Origin: Leptasterias polaris | Taxonomy: Eukaryota; Echinodermata; Asteroidea; Forcipulatida; Asteriidae | Reading direction: 5' to 3' | Length of the DNA: 64,000 bases | Assembly (NCBI GenBank): GCA_037783415.1 | Contig: JAZGTN010000073.1 | Coordinates: 682,001-746,000 of the forward strand | In this document: positions 45,931 to 57,072 of the stretch, piece by piece | Position numbering within the stretch: the stretch's first letter is position 1 | Layout of the letters: each line of letters opens with the position of its first letter | Program-made: the position numbers and the translations under genes | Notes under the pieces: model-generated | The model's database searches: none | Seen by the model: only the letters and a program-made list of their open reading frames with translations | What the model was told of the DNA's origin: nothing

Positions 45931-46833
45931 CATAGCTATGATTGGTTCTGGGTACTAGACAAAGCTTTGGTAATGTTCTATTTTTGTTTCTAGGCAAATT
46001 ATTCTTTCAGGTTTTCCCAAAGGTCCTCAAAAATACATTTTTATCATTGAATGTATAAAATACTTACAGTTATTCTTTTAAATTTAATATGGGTTAAAAA
46101 CTTTACTGTTTTTTTTTTACTTTTGGGGTATTTTTATTTGCAAAAATAATAATTTAATATTTTATTCTCCCCTTTCTTTAAAATGGTAGTGGACCCAAAC
46201 AATCACAAACTTGCTATCATCATCAGTCACTCTGTGCCTCATTCATGTGAACGAAATTTGAAGATTTTTTTGAGGTTATCGTGTTTATTGTTGGATTTCA
46301 GTAACTTATACCTCCATGACCGAATGAACAACTTAGCAGTAAATCTTACTTAAATACAAGAAGTGTAAAGACCACAAGTTGTTCTGCGTTAGGTATGTAT
46401 AGTTTTTACAAAAAGAAATTTAATCACAGGTAATTGATTTTAATAATTTAAAATCACACTGCATTGATTGATTGAGTTGACATGATTATGATGATTCTAC
46501 TCCGTCTCTAAATTAAGCCGAGTTTATTCACATTCAGTTACGATAGATTTGTTTAAACATACAAGGAATATTTCTCCCTCCGAAGTCCGTGCTTAAATAA
46601 TTCTCTGTTTAACTTAAGTTAATCATTAACTTAATGAATATAAATAAATGCCCCAAGCATTCACACATTATTTCCATTCTAAATTAAGACCAATCAATGA
46701 ATCATTGTATCTTTGTATTTGTAAAGCTGAAGTCGGATTATTGTGCGCATTTCACATACCATCCATCATCGGTTATTTTATTTTTAATATTTAATACTAA
46801 AGTAATAAGTATAATAATCAATCTCTTGCCTCT
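45931..46833. other. Intergenic between COPB2 and TMEM107, no gene seen
   Basis: AT-rich. The first (non-coding) exon of TMEM107 should lie somewhere between here and 47857, but no donor could be chosen with confidence. Confidence 0.4.
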
Positions 46834-47085
46834 TGTCGTGACACTTGTGTCCTTGAGCAAGATGCTTTACTATAATTGCTTCTCTTGACCCAGGGATATA
46901 AATGGGTACTGTGAGGGTAGAGGTTGATATTGTGTATGAAAAAGCTTTGGAGCGCCACGGCAGCTCGGGGAGCTGAGAAAAAATAAAGGAATGTTATTGG
47001 CCCAATGACCAGGGCACTTATATTTAAATGTAAAAGCGCATTGAGACGTTATTGTAAAATGCGCTATATAAAAAGAACTAGTTAT
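46834..47085 (+). repeat. SINE, type 2, head truncated
   Basis: 'gtcgtgacacttgtgtcctt', 'ttggcccaatgaccagggca' and the tail 'aaatgcgctatataaaaaga' with an AT-rich end. Confidence 0.8.
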
Positions 47086-47119
47086 TCTTAATTATTTTGC
47101 ATACTTTGATAAGTCTGTT

Positions 47120-47260
47120 GCAAATACCGCTTGGTTGATTTTGCACTACAGAGAAAAGGCACTGCTGAGGGAAGGAAAAGGAACACTGTTTTCACAATCG
47201 CCCTTCCCATTCCCAAAGTGCCTTTCAACCATTGTGCAAAATCAACCAGTCGGTATTTGC
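47120..47260. mobile_element. MITE with ~40-bp inverted ends
   Basis: Left GCAAATACCGCTTGGTTGAT and right ATCAACCAGTCGGTATTTGC; both extend inward (TTTGCAC, AAAGGCACT). Non-coding. A fragment lies at about 55620. Confidence 0.72.
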
Positions 47261-47436
47261 GATAAACCTTATTACGCAAAAAGATGTTGGAGCTTAGTCC
47301 GAACTACAAGCTAGTGCTAGTCCTTCTGTGACTGTAGACCTAGCCTAGTTGAGATCCAAGGGAAACTGAGAGTTAAGATTTGTCCTTACTTAGTGATGGC
47401 TGAACTTGAGCAAGAACAAGAAGTTTCACTTTTATG

Positions 47437-47715
47437 TGGTGTGTCATGGCCGAGTGGTTTAATGCGCCAGACTCAAACTCTGGTATTCCTGATCAGTAGA
47501 GTGTGGGTTCAAGTCCCTGTCATGACACTTGTGTCCTTAAGCAAGACACTTTACCATAATTGTTTCGTCCTTCTGATGGGACGTAAACCAAAGGTCCAGT
47601 GTGTTATGTTAAAAACGACCAATGCACATAAACAGTAAACTTATCGCTAAGAGAAGGAGTTCGCCTCGGTGTGTCTGGCATCCAATGCGCTTATGCCTCA
47701 TCTAGCTGCTGAACA
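47437..47715 (+). repeat. SINE with tRNA-Leu(CAA)-like head, type 1
   Basis: 'gtcatggccgagtggtttaa' (A box), 'gccagactcaaactctggta' (anticodon arm, CAA), long variable arm, 'gtgggttcaagtccctgtca' (B box), then the 'cacttgtgtccttaagcaag' core. A class II tRNA-Leu ancestor is clear. It is not a tRNA gene because the stems carry mismatches and the body follows. Confidence 0.85.
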
Positions 47716-47896
47716 GGCTATGATGAGAATCATCGTATAGAAGTACCAGAGTATGTATTGGGAGGCAGAGTGTGCAGTTTGGAGTACACAAATTACATGT
47801 CCACTTGTTTTTGCGTTGAATGCTATTGATAAGGTTGTTTATCTTTTTTATTTCCAGAAGTTTGAACCAGTCTACCCAGCTGAGAAGAAGCCAACA

Positions 47897-50800
47897 ATGT
47901 TTGGAATAACGCACTTAATTCCGGCGAGATTCTTGTGTCTCATTGCACATTTAGTGGTCACCATAACCATTCTCTGGTCTAGAGTAAGTAGGCCTACCTA
48001 CCCCTGATTGGGGCTTCGCTAGCCTGATTGGGAGGGTTTACTTCGCTAGCCTGATTGGGAGGGTTACTTCGCTAGCCTGATTGGGAGGGTTACTTTGCTA
48101 GCCTGATTGGGAGGGTTACTTTGCTAGCCTGATTGGGAGGGTTACTTTGCTAGCCTGATTGGCAGGGTTACTTCGCTAGCCTGATTGGGAGGGTTACTTC
48201 GCTAGCCTGATTGGGAGGGTTACTTCGCTAGCCTGATTGGGAGGGTTACTTCGCTAGCCTGATTGGGAGGGTTTACTTCGCTAGCCTGATTGGGAGGGTT
48301 ACTTCGCTAGCCTGATTGGGAAGGGTTACTTCGCTAGCCTGATTGGGAGGGTTACTTCGCTAGCCTGATTGGGAGGGTTACTTCGCTAGCCTGATTGGGA
48401 GGGTTACTTCGCTAGCCTGATTGGGAGGGTTACTTTGCTAGCCTGATTTGGAGGGTTACACCCCATGTTCTGAAACCTACATGTTCTGACACCCTTAGTG
48501 TATTTTCCTATTCTTAACCCCAACCCTAACCCTAAACCTAGCATATAAAACACGAGGGGTTTCTGGGAACACTTCAAAAATTTCCAGGGAAAACCCATGC
48601 AGTCAGGTACGGACTGACAACCCAATCCACATAGTGCCCTCAGCAAGAATTTAACTGTGGTCCCAGAGGTGGAAGGTGAGGAAACGTACCACTTTTCCAA
48701 CCCGACCACCCATCTTAAAATATACCAGAAATGGTTGACATCCTTTCATGTATTATTCTATGTTTCTATATACTCACACAGGATGCTAATGTGAAAGCTT
48801 GCTTGCCGGAAGTATATCCCCAAGATGACTATAATAACATCGATACAGGGTAAGAATCAATCATTATTGCAATTTCTTTATCCAGCAATGCACGTAAAAG
48901 AACGGCATACATTTATTGGTAGCTGGTTTGCCCTGGCATGGTTGGCTGCAGATTGCATCACAATACCTTGTAAAACCTGTATGATATACATAGACCATCC
49001 ATGTTACCTTTGTTTATAGAAATGGTGACCTTGTACATTCTAATGCTTTTCCTGACGTGCAAGATACTACACAGGCCATATGGGAAATTTTTTATGTTGT
49101 GTCATAATTTTCACATAAATTCAATGGTCACAAAAGCAACTGCTGTACATCTTTTGAGATGTCCCCCCTTTCTTCATATCAAAAGTTGAAAAAAATCAGA
49201 CAATGCAATCTCCATAAAATATAAGATTTATTGTATTCTTCCATTGAGCTGTGTACAAGTTGTGCCTGTAGGAAGTCCAGACTCTGTGGCTCTTTTGTAA
49301 ACATGTGATGTCACAGGTCACATGGTCTATATTGCGCACTTACACATAAAAATGATCAAAAGCATATAACACGTTATAAAATGCACATACTGGAAGGTAT
49401 TAAGAAACAATTAGAATGGTCACCAGGCTGGACAGCTGCCCAAACCACAGTATGGGGATACGTCTGTCCTGCCAACAGAGAACTAATAGTTACTTATTAC
49501 TTAGGCCTAACCCTAATTCAAACATAGCGTAGATAATTAAGCGTTAGTTAAAAAGTAAGGGCGGAATTCCCTGCTTCGGTAAGCTCAGATTCTTTGCTTA
49601 CGGTAAGTAAAGCCATGAAATTGGGGCCGGGTTGGCTGAGTGTTTTTTTTTCCTGCCACTCACCTTTGTGGACACCGGTTCGAATCCAACCTCAGACCAG
49701 AGCTTTACATGGGGAGAGGGTTTTATTCCCTACGCAACTGCATTGATTTTCCTCTATTCAGGATTTGTTTCCCCCCATCATCTTAAACTTAACACTTAAC
49801 ATTTCTTCATCATCTTCTTGTTTTGATTTCTCCCCAGGTTGATAGTGGGCTTGATCTTGACGCTTGTGTTTCTGGCTCTTGAGCTGGTTGGATTCGTCTC
49901 TGGTGTCACGATGTTTGTCAATATGGAATCTCTCTTTTGTATCCTTCTGAAAAATAGCCAAAGATAGTTATCATGGTCACTAAGCCATTTCTGAACCATT
50001 GTGCTGAAATGAATCCACAATTACGCCTTAACCCTTTTACTGTGTGACCATTTCTCATCGTCCAACATGTTTTTGATGAATTGATAGATAAACTGTGCCA
50101 GACTGCAATATGATATTATGTGGTGATATCATCTACACAGTCAACCTTCTCACTGTGTGACCATTACATATCATCCACTCTGGCTTTGAATGATAACTAA
50201 GTAAACCTAAGTAATACCATATACACAGTACATAGTCAACCCTCCCACTTTCTGACTATTACATATCATCCACTCTGGTTTTGAATGATAGATAAACTAT
50301 GCCAGCCTGCAATATTATATCATGTGGTAATATCATCTACACAGTCAACCCTCTCACTGTGTGACCATTACATATCATCCACTCTGGTTTTTAATTATAG
50401 ATAACTAAATAAGCCTGCAATATTATATCAAGTGGTAATATCATCTACACAGTACACAGTACACAGTCAACCCTCTCACTTTCTGACCATTAAATATCAT
50501 TCACTCTGGTTTTGAATAATAGATAATTAAACTAAGTAAGCCTGCAATATCATATCATGTGGTGATATCCTCTACACAGTACACAGTCAACCCTCCCACT
50601 GTCTGGCCATTAAATATCATCCACTCTGGTTTTTAATTATAGATAACTAAGTAAGCTTGCAATATTATATCAAGTGGTAATATCCTCTACACAGTACACA
50701 GTCAACCCTCCCACTTTCTGACCATTAAACTCTGGTTTTGAATGATAGATAACTAAGTAAGCCTGCAATATCATATCATGTGGTGATATCCTCTACACAG

Positions 50801-52863
50801 TACACAGTCAACCCTCCCACTGTCTGGCCATTAAATATCATCCACTCTGGTTTTTAATTATAGATAACTAAGTAAGCTTGCAATATTATATCAAGTGGTA
50901 ATATCCTCTACACAGTACACAGTCAACCCTCCCACTTTCTGACCATTAAACTCTGGTTTTGAATGATAGATAACTAAGTAAAGCCTGCAATATCATACCA
51001 TGTGGTGATATCATCTACACAGTACAAAGTCAACGCTCCCACTGGCTGACCACTATATATCATCCACTCTGGTTTCCAATGATAGATAAACTAAGCCAGC
51101 CGGCAATATGATATCATGTGGTGAGTGCATCTACCGAGTACACACCTTGTTCCCTGTACCAACATTTGATTCTCAGTCCATTCTCAGTGACCAGACTATT
51201 TTCTTTCCAACCTCGCTTTGGTAGCTAGTACAGTCTTCCTTGACTTCACACCATCAGCTATTGTAGCCCATGCTTCGGCATGCATAGCCCTTTCTTACTA
51301 CCTATTTGAGGAGTGGCCTTGTTACATCTTCTGGTGGGTCTTTGCATTCTGCAGGTGAGTAACAGTTGTTTGGTGAGTTTGAATCATATTCAAAACTCGT
51401 GACTTAAACACTCGTTCTAGAGTATCTTTGGGTTCTGTTCAGTAAACAAAGAATGTGACTCGTCTCGAAAGTCCTACTGGAGTCACTTTCACTCAGACTC
51501 TGGACTCAGACATTTGTTGTGGAACATCTTTTGCTGTTGTGAGTCGCGGAGGGTGAGATGGTGAGTAACGTTGCTGTCTGTGGACTAGTAAAACCGGTGT
51601 TCCTATTTTCTGCAGTTTCAATTTGGGCAGGTATGGGTATGGTTTGTAAGATGCCGCTCATAATTTACAATGGAGTTACTGTTTCTCAACCATAGAAATA
51701 GAACCCGGAGAACGCTGAGCTCGACCGCCCTCTGTGTCGTCTGTGTATGGCAAAATGATCATCACGTGACACGCGTGTATGGCAAAATGGCAACGCACAT
51801 AGACCGTTTCTACGTGTTTTCATTGGTCAATGTTCATGACGTCTACTGTATGGCAAAATATTATCACTGGCTTATCACTGACCAGCCTCGCTACCATGGG
51901 CAGCGTGCCGTAACACCCGGCGTACATCTCTAGCCATACGCGCGTCCATAAAAATGGTCTCACAACGAAATCGCACACACAATGACACACTCAGCGTTCT
52001 CCGGGTTCTATTTCTATGTTCTCAACTCAAAACTGGGACATTTGTTCTGGTAACAGACCCTTCCCACGAAATATGTAAATTGCACATCACGCGTGCGCAC
52101 TAACACTTTGGTTGGCAACATGATGGAACTTTGCGCCTTTTTGTGTGGGGCTGATGGTGGCGTGACGCAGACGAGTTTGTGCATCTGCTTAGTGCACAAC
52201 TCTATGGCGTTTGCCAACCAATAGTGTCTGTATGCATGCGTGAATGTAATTAGCATATTTCATGGGAAGGCTCTATTCCCTATGTTATTTAAGGCCCCAT
52301 CACACCGAACTCGTTCTCACATACGTTCTGAAAAATGTAGCCAAACGGGCCTAAACTGTGTGTTCCAGAACTTTGAGCCTGCTCAAACCTTTCGGGCGAC
52401 CATCCCGTCCTGCAATTAGACGGAGTGGCAACATACTTAAAACGAGATGGACGTACTACGAACAAAATTGCCGTACTTGAAGTAGAACTAGTTATGAACC
52501 GGTTTAAACTGACTACAGACGGGCTTGGACTGAGGTGAACGGGCAATTTTACCCGATCTGAAATTGATATAAAAGGACTGCAGACGGGATAAAGACGAGA
52601 TGGACGGGTCACATTATAGACATTGTCCGGCCAAAGCTATCTGTTCTAGCCAGACCACAACCCGTTTTATGATATTTTGGGGATGGGTTCGGAGGTTTTG
52701 AGAATTAGTTTGGTGTGACTGAGGCCTAAGATACAAAGTGGAGGTTGCTGCAGGCCATGGTGTTAAGGTTGCATTCCCGTATTTGATTTATTTCAGTGCC
52801 ATTCCAGCCCTTGTCGACACTGCTGTTATGATCAAAAAGATTTTCCTCACCAAATCAAGCTGA
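47897..52863 (+). CDS. TMEM107: Transmembrane protein 107 (TMEM107), five coding exons
   Basis: Exons 47897-47983, 48782-48849, 49838-49938, 51258-51354 and 52797-52863; all GT-AG, phases join, 139 residues (human about 140). The protein begins MFGITHLIPARFLCLIAHLV and has four membrane spans at ~8-27, 53-75, 86-104 and 108-134. Family signatures: IPARFL..IAHLVV, ALELVGFVSGVTMF and EEWPCYIFWWVFAFCSAIPA. TMEM107 sits in the ciliary transition-zone membrane with the MKS complex and helps control which membrane proteins enter cilia; human mutations cause Meckel and Joubert syndromes. The start was chosen by alignment of the N-terminus with the vertebrate protein from memory. The frame is open upstream to the acceptor at 47857, so a 13-residue extension cannot be fully excluded, but the exon upstream of 47858 is probably 5' UTR. 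Introns 1 and 3 hold minisatellites. Confidence 0.95.
48004..48461. repeat. 26-bp minisatellite in TMEM107 intron 1
   Basis: The unit CTTCGCTAGCCTGATTGGGA + GGGTTA is present about 17 times. A C/T change (TTCG or TTTG) marks subtypes, and occasional units gain one T or A. It starts only ~20-30 bases after the exon 1 donor (47984) but does not include it. Confidence 0.93.
48461..48565 (+). repeat. Dispersed repeat with telomere-like motif, copy 2
   Basis: 'aaccccaaccctaaccctaa' is a short interstitial run of the animal telomere complement, followed by 'cacgaggggtttctgg'. Same family as 4493-4600. Confidence 0.62.
49556..49632. repeat. Family E fragment in TMEM107 intron 2
   Basis: 'gcggaattccctgcttcggt' and 'gcttacggtaagtaaagcca' match the element at 52945-53128. 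Confidence 0.5.
50030..51130. repeat. ~106-120-bp minisatellite in TMEM107 intron 3
   Basis: Nine to ten diverged units containing 'tcaaccctcccactttctga', 'tcatccactctggttttgaa', 'atagataactaagtaagcc' and 'gtggtgatatcatctacaca'. Some units lack the 'atatcatcc' block, so length varies. The array begins ~90 bases after the exon 3 donor and ends ~130 bases before exon 4. Confidence 0.9.
51691..52018. mobile_element. hAT-type MITE with 8-bp target duplication
   Basis: 328 bp with inverted ends CATAGAAATAGAACCCGGAG and its complement, ~29 bp. The flanks are TTCTCAAC at 51683-51690 and 52019-52026, an 8-bp duplication typical of hAT elements. Inside are three 'tgtatggcaaaat' strings. No transposase. 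Confidence 0.85.
52291..52729. mobile_element. MITE with AGGCC...CACACC ends in TMEM107 intron 4
   Basis: Left 'aaggccccatcacaccgaac' and right 'ttggtgtgactgaggcctaa' are imperfect inverted repeats. The interior repeats 'gacggg' and 'gagatggacg'. Non-coding. Confidence 0.6.
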
Positions 52864-52944
52864 TGAGACCAAGAATGCATCGTCGTGTCCGTTTTTGTAA
52901 AACTTAAGAGCTCCAAGTCAACCTTGTACAGCTGATGCCAACAG

Positions 52945-53128
52945 GACCCATATTCATGGCTCTGCTTACCGTAAGCAAAGAATCGGCGCTTACGGAAGCA
53001 GGGAATTCCGCGCTTACGTCAAGTGTAATTCACGGGTTAGCAGGGAATTTCGGCGCTTGCTCGGTAAGCGGAGAATGGTGATCGAAAGTGCAGAATTCGG
53101 CGGTAAGCAGAGCCATGAAACTGGGCCC
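52945..53128. mobile_element. MITE, family E, best copy
   Basis: Ends 'acccatattcatggctctgc' and 'gcagagccatgaaactgggc' are inverted. The interior carries several GGCGCTTAC and GAATTC(C/G)GCG strings. It begins about 80 bases after the TMEM107 stop and so may be in its 3' UTR. Confidence 0.7.
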
Positions 53129-53145
53129 AGTCGGGATGCAACATT

Positions 53146-53475
53146 AGCCCCTTTCACACTACACTTTAATCCAAAGAATCTCCATGTTCAGGAAAAAATT
53201 TACACTGAGATTCTACGGATTAAGTGGAGTGTTCACACTACAGTTTTCAGGGCTAAAAATCCTCCGGATTCACAAAAACCCAAAACAGGCTTAATCCGGG
53301 TAAAATTAAACCCTGCCCAGGACTAGGGTTAACCCACCAATCTTGGTGTTAGTATGGGATTAGCTTTTCTCTGGGTGGTGTGAAAGGAAACGATCAGTTT
53401 TAATCCGTGTAGAAGACTTTTTACAAGGGTCACCAATAATTACACGCATCAAAAATAGGTAGTGTGAAAAGGGCT
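53146..53475. mobile_element. MITE with AGCCCCTTTCACACTAC ends
   Basis: Inverted termini 'agcccctttcacactac' and 'gtagtgtgaaaagggct'; the junctions fit a TA target. The interior is rich in 'aatccg' and 'attaaacc'. No ORF of interest. Confidence 0.7.
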
Positions 53476-53800
53476 ATTCTGGTGATTGCCTTCACTTATT
53501 TGACTCAAATCAACTGTTACATCAATCTCATAGTTTTGAGCCAATCAGAGTCAGGAAAGTACAATCGTGAAGACAGATCCCTTTATATCCTGTCATGGCC
53601 GAGAGGTCAAGCACACTGGACTCGGGCTCAGATTGTACATATTGTAAAGAGTTGTAAGTTTTCAGTACTCTCAAAGTGTTTTGTAAACATCTGAGTAAAC
53701 GTTAATTTTGTTTTTTTGAGAAATAAGTTCTGTTCAATAATCTCTTCTTGAAAGAAGTAGTGGTTCTTAGAAGAACCATACTTATCTCAACTGTTTGGAT

Positions 53801-54150
53801 AAAATGGCGTGTCGTGGCCGAGCGGTTAAGTGCATCGGACTCAAGTTCTGGTGGCTGAGTCATCAGGGTGTGGGTTCGAATCCGGGTCATGACACTTGTG
53901 TCCCTGAGCAAGACACTTCACTATAATTGCTTCTCTTCACCCAGGGGTACCTGGGAGGGCAGAGATGGTTCTTGTGATTGATTTAGCTTAGTAGCGCATA
54001 TATTGCAGCACAGGCTGTATACTCCCCAGGGAGCTGAGATGGTTTCAGGAATGAAATAAATGGCCCAGTGACCAGGGGTAATAATGTTTGAAGCGTAATG
54101 ATCATTCTTTGGAATTGCGCTATATAAGAGCCGATATTATTATCATTATT
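53801..54150 (+). repeat. Full-length SINE with tRNA-Leu(CAA)-like head, type 2
   Basis: The head (53805-53890) keeps the A box GGCCGAGCGGTTAAG, anticodon arm GGACTCAAGTTC and a perfect B box GGTTCGAATCC, so Pol III could still recognise it. Then come the 'cttgtgtccctgagcaagac' core (V-SINE-like) and the tail 'attgcgctatataagagccg' with (att)n. Confidence 0.88.
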
Positions 54151-54586
54151 AAAAAAAAATTAAATTGGATAGAGACGGTGTTGCCTAGAATATGGAGGAA
54201 GGAACAAAAGGGTATAGGTTCAAAGAGTCGAAGCTCTAACCACGGTCATCACAGGCGCACAGACTACGTGTCGTGTTCCTTCCTCTATGCTTGGAAGAAT
54301 CAGGTTACCAGCTAAAATACCATGTAAATGTTAGGCTAAAATTTAATAATTCGATCTCTATAAACTTTTGTTCAGCAGATAAATGTTATTTACAAAGTAA
54401 CAGTTACTCCTACAGCCACTTTGCTAATTATTAATTGACATCTCTTTAACCAATCAGAGTTGTTGTTGTTAACATGTGGTTTTCTCTTGACCAATTAGAA
54501 TTGTCTGCATTGATAGTAGAACATTTTGATGATAGCACATTTTAGTTACACCTCTTTACAACTTTCTATAAATGTGCTCTTCTTAA

Positions 54587-54918
54587 AGGGTGTGTACAAA
54601 TAAGATTGAAAATACAAATGTTTACAGATTTGCACATGATGGTATAAAGATGGTCATGGTGGAAAACTTCCCTTGAAATAGTTTTGCTTTTAATGCCATA
54701 GTTTTTAAGAAATTGGTAAAACAATAGTCTTTATCCTGCAGGATAAAATCTGATGTTTGAAAACAAGTTAAAACAAATAAGGAGGTTTTTCACTGTTTTC
54801 TCATGACTCTGAAGACCGATTGAGCTTAAACTTTCACAGGTTTGTTATTTCATGTATATGTTGGGTCACATCAAGTGTGGATACAGGTCTTTGGCAATTA
54901 CCAATGTTGTACGCACCC
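54587..54918 (+). mobile_element. MITE, family B
   Basis: TTAA at 54583-54586, 'agggtgtgtacaaataagat' at the left and 'ccaatgttgtacgcacccaa' at the right; the right TTAA is mutated. The interior is close to the copy at 11410. Confidence 0.75.
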
Positions 54919-55920
54919 AAAGCAAATTGGAACCCAGTTAAACCTTAAGTATTCATTTGATTTATGTTAAATTGTGTTAAAATTTCTCTTGAATAAACAA
55001 TTTAATAGTTCGTTATTGGAAGAAAAGAGTTAAGTTTTAAGGTAAGCAAAACTATACAATTTACAAGGGGGGGGATGAAAATACATATTTGATTTTAGCT
55101 TAACTGTGCTACGTATTCTGTATCAATCAGTATGATATTTTTAAACAATTTTTTATGAACAATCGTTACATCACATGGTCGAACAGCCGCTTCATAGTGA
55201 GGGCTACACTTAATTGTTTTGGGGCTATCGACCTAAATCAACTGCCACCAAAGGCACGTTGCCACCCCCCTTCACAGTCCCTAGCCATGGTTATCATTTA
55301 CTAGGAGCCTGGTATATAGAACTATTGATGTTGACAAAAGTACTGCTACCTGAATTCTGTATATAAGCTCTTTGCATAAACACATTAATAATGTTAAATT
55401 TTAAGTACTGCTTGATTTCTATAAATTGATGCATTGTACAGTATTGATAATTCTGACAAAAGTACTTCTACCTGTGTTATGCATAATCTCTTTGTATACA
55501 ATAAACATTACTAGGAGTACTTGTGAGTACTGTGTTGACAAATGCATTTATTGAATTTGATCATACTATTATTTTAATTATTTGCTATTCTGCCTTTATT
55601 TATAAAGCCTAAGTAATGTTGCAAATAACGCTTGGTTTTGCTCGAGCTTGATGAAGATGTTGGGGTTATAGTTAGATAATACACACATGTACATACCTTG
55701 TATAGATCAATTTGTTAGAGAATAAATTAGCACTGAACTAAAGAAGTTGTGAACCACTTTTCATTTATTGTAGTTTGGATTGGTTAACCCTTTGTTCTGA
55801 CAAGTGGACTATGCTTGATTTCTTTAAATCAATTTCCCAGTGTTGATAATTATAACAAAAGTACTGCTACTATTGTGCTTACTGTATTTGAATCAAAAAA
55901 AAGTACACATTAATTTGTTT
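54919..55920. other. Intergenic, no gene seen
   Basis: AT-rich. It contains several loosely repeated 'gacaaaagtactgctacctg' strings that foreshadow the 45-bp minisatellite further right. Confidence 0.45.
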
Positions 55921-56262
55921 ATAGGGTGATGCATGGCCGAGCAGTTTAGAGCATCAAATTCAAGTCCTGGTGGTTAAGTCATCTGAGTGTGGGTTTGAAT
56001 CCCGGTCATGACACTTGTGTCCTTACTATAATTGCTTCTCTTCACCCAGGAGTATAAATGGGTACCTGCAAGGGTAGAGGTTGTGTTTGAAAAAGCCTTC
56101 AGAGTGCCACAGCAGCCTGGGGCTGTATACTCCCCATGGAGCTGAGAAAGATTAAAGGAATGCTATTGGCACAATGACCAGGGCAATAATGTAAAGGGCA
56201 TTGATACGACATTGTGAAATGTGCTAACATAAGAACTAGTTATTATTATTATTAAATTACTA
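55921..56262 (+). repeat. SINE with tRNA-Leu-like head, type 2
   Basis: Head 'gatgcatggccgagcagttt', B box 'gggtttgaatcccggtcatg', short core, tail 'gtgaaatgtgctaacataag' with (att)n. More diverged than the copy at 53801. Confidence 0.8.
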
Positions 56263-56394
56263 TTATTAATGTCATATTAAGTACTGCTTGTACTAGATGC
56301 TTGATTTCAATAAGTTGATGCTTTGTACAGTGTTGACGATTCTTACAAAAGTACTGCTACCTGTATTCTGCAGAAGCTCTTTGCATCAAGATAA

Positions 56395-57030
56395 AGTACT
56401 ATTCTGCGTAAGCTCTTTGTAGCAAGATAAAGTACTGCTACAATATTCTGTGTAAGCTCTTTGCATCAAGATAAAGTACTGCCACCTTTATTCTGTGTAA
56501 GCTCTTTGCGTCAAGATAAAGTACTGCCACCTTTATTCTGTGTAAACTCTTTGCATCAAGATAAAGTACTGCTACCTATATTCTGCGTAAGCTCTTTGCA
56601 TCAAGATAAAGTACTGCCACCTATATTCTGTGTAAGCTCTTTGCGTCAAGATAAAGTACTGCCACCTTTATTCTGTGTAAGCTCTTTGCATCAAGATAAA
56701 GTACTACCACCTTTATTCTGCATAAGCTCTTTGCATCAAGATAAAGTAGCTGCCACATGTATTCTGCATTAAGCTCTTTGCATCAAGATAAAGTAGCTGC
56801 CACATGTATTCTGCATAAGCTCTTTGCATCAAGATAAAGTACTACCACCTTTATTCTGCATAAGCTCTTTGCATCAAGATAAAGTACTACCACCTTTATT
56901 CTGCATAAGCTCTTTGTAGCAAGATAAAGTACATGTACTGCTACCTATATTCCGCATGAGCTCTTTGCATCAAGATAAAGTACTGCCACATGTATTCTGC
57001 ATTAAGCACTTTGTAGCAAGATAAAAAAGT
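56395..57030. repeat. 45-bp minisatellite, about 14 copies
   Basis: The unit contains 'taagctctttgcatcaagat', 'aaagtactgccacctttatt' and 'ctgtg'. Unit length is mostly 45 with 44-50 variants, so one plus frame stays open over part of the array. The seed seems to be the dispersed 'aaagtactgctacct' strings to its left. Confidence 0.9.
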
Positions 57031-57072
57031 ACACATAAAAGTGTGGAAATGTAAAGTATTGCTTGGACTTAA

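Noticed and set aside
53805..53890. Possible tRNA-Leu(CAA) gene
   Set aside because: The clover-leaf is fairly good, but a full SINE body and tail follow, as at other loci.
56461..56772. 103-codon ORF of 15-residue repeats
   Set aside because: By-product of the 45-bp minisatellite.
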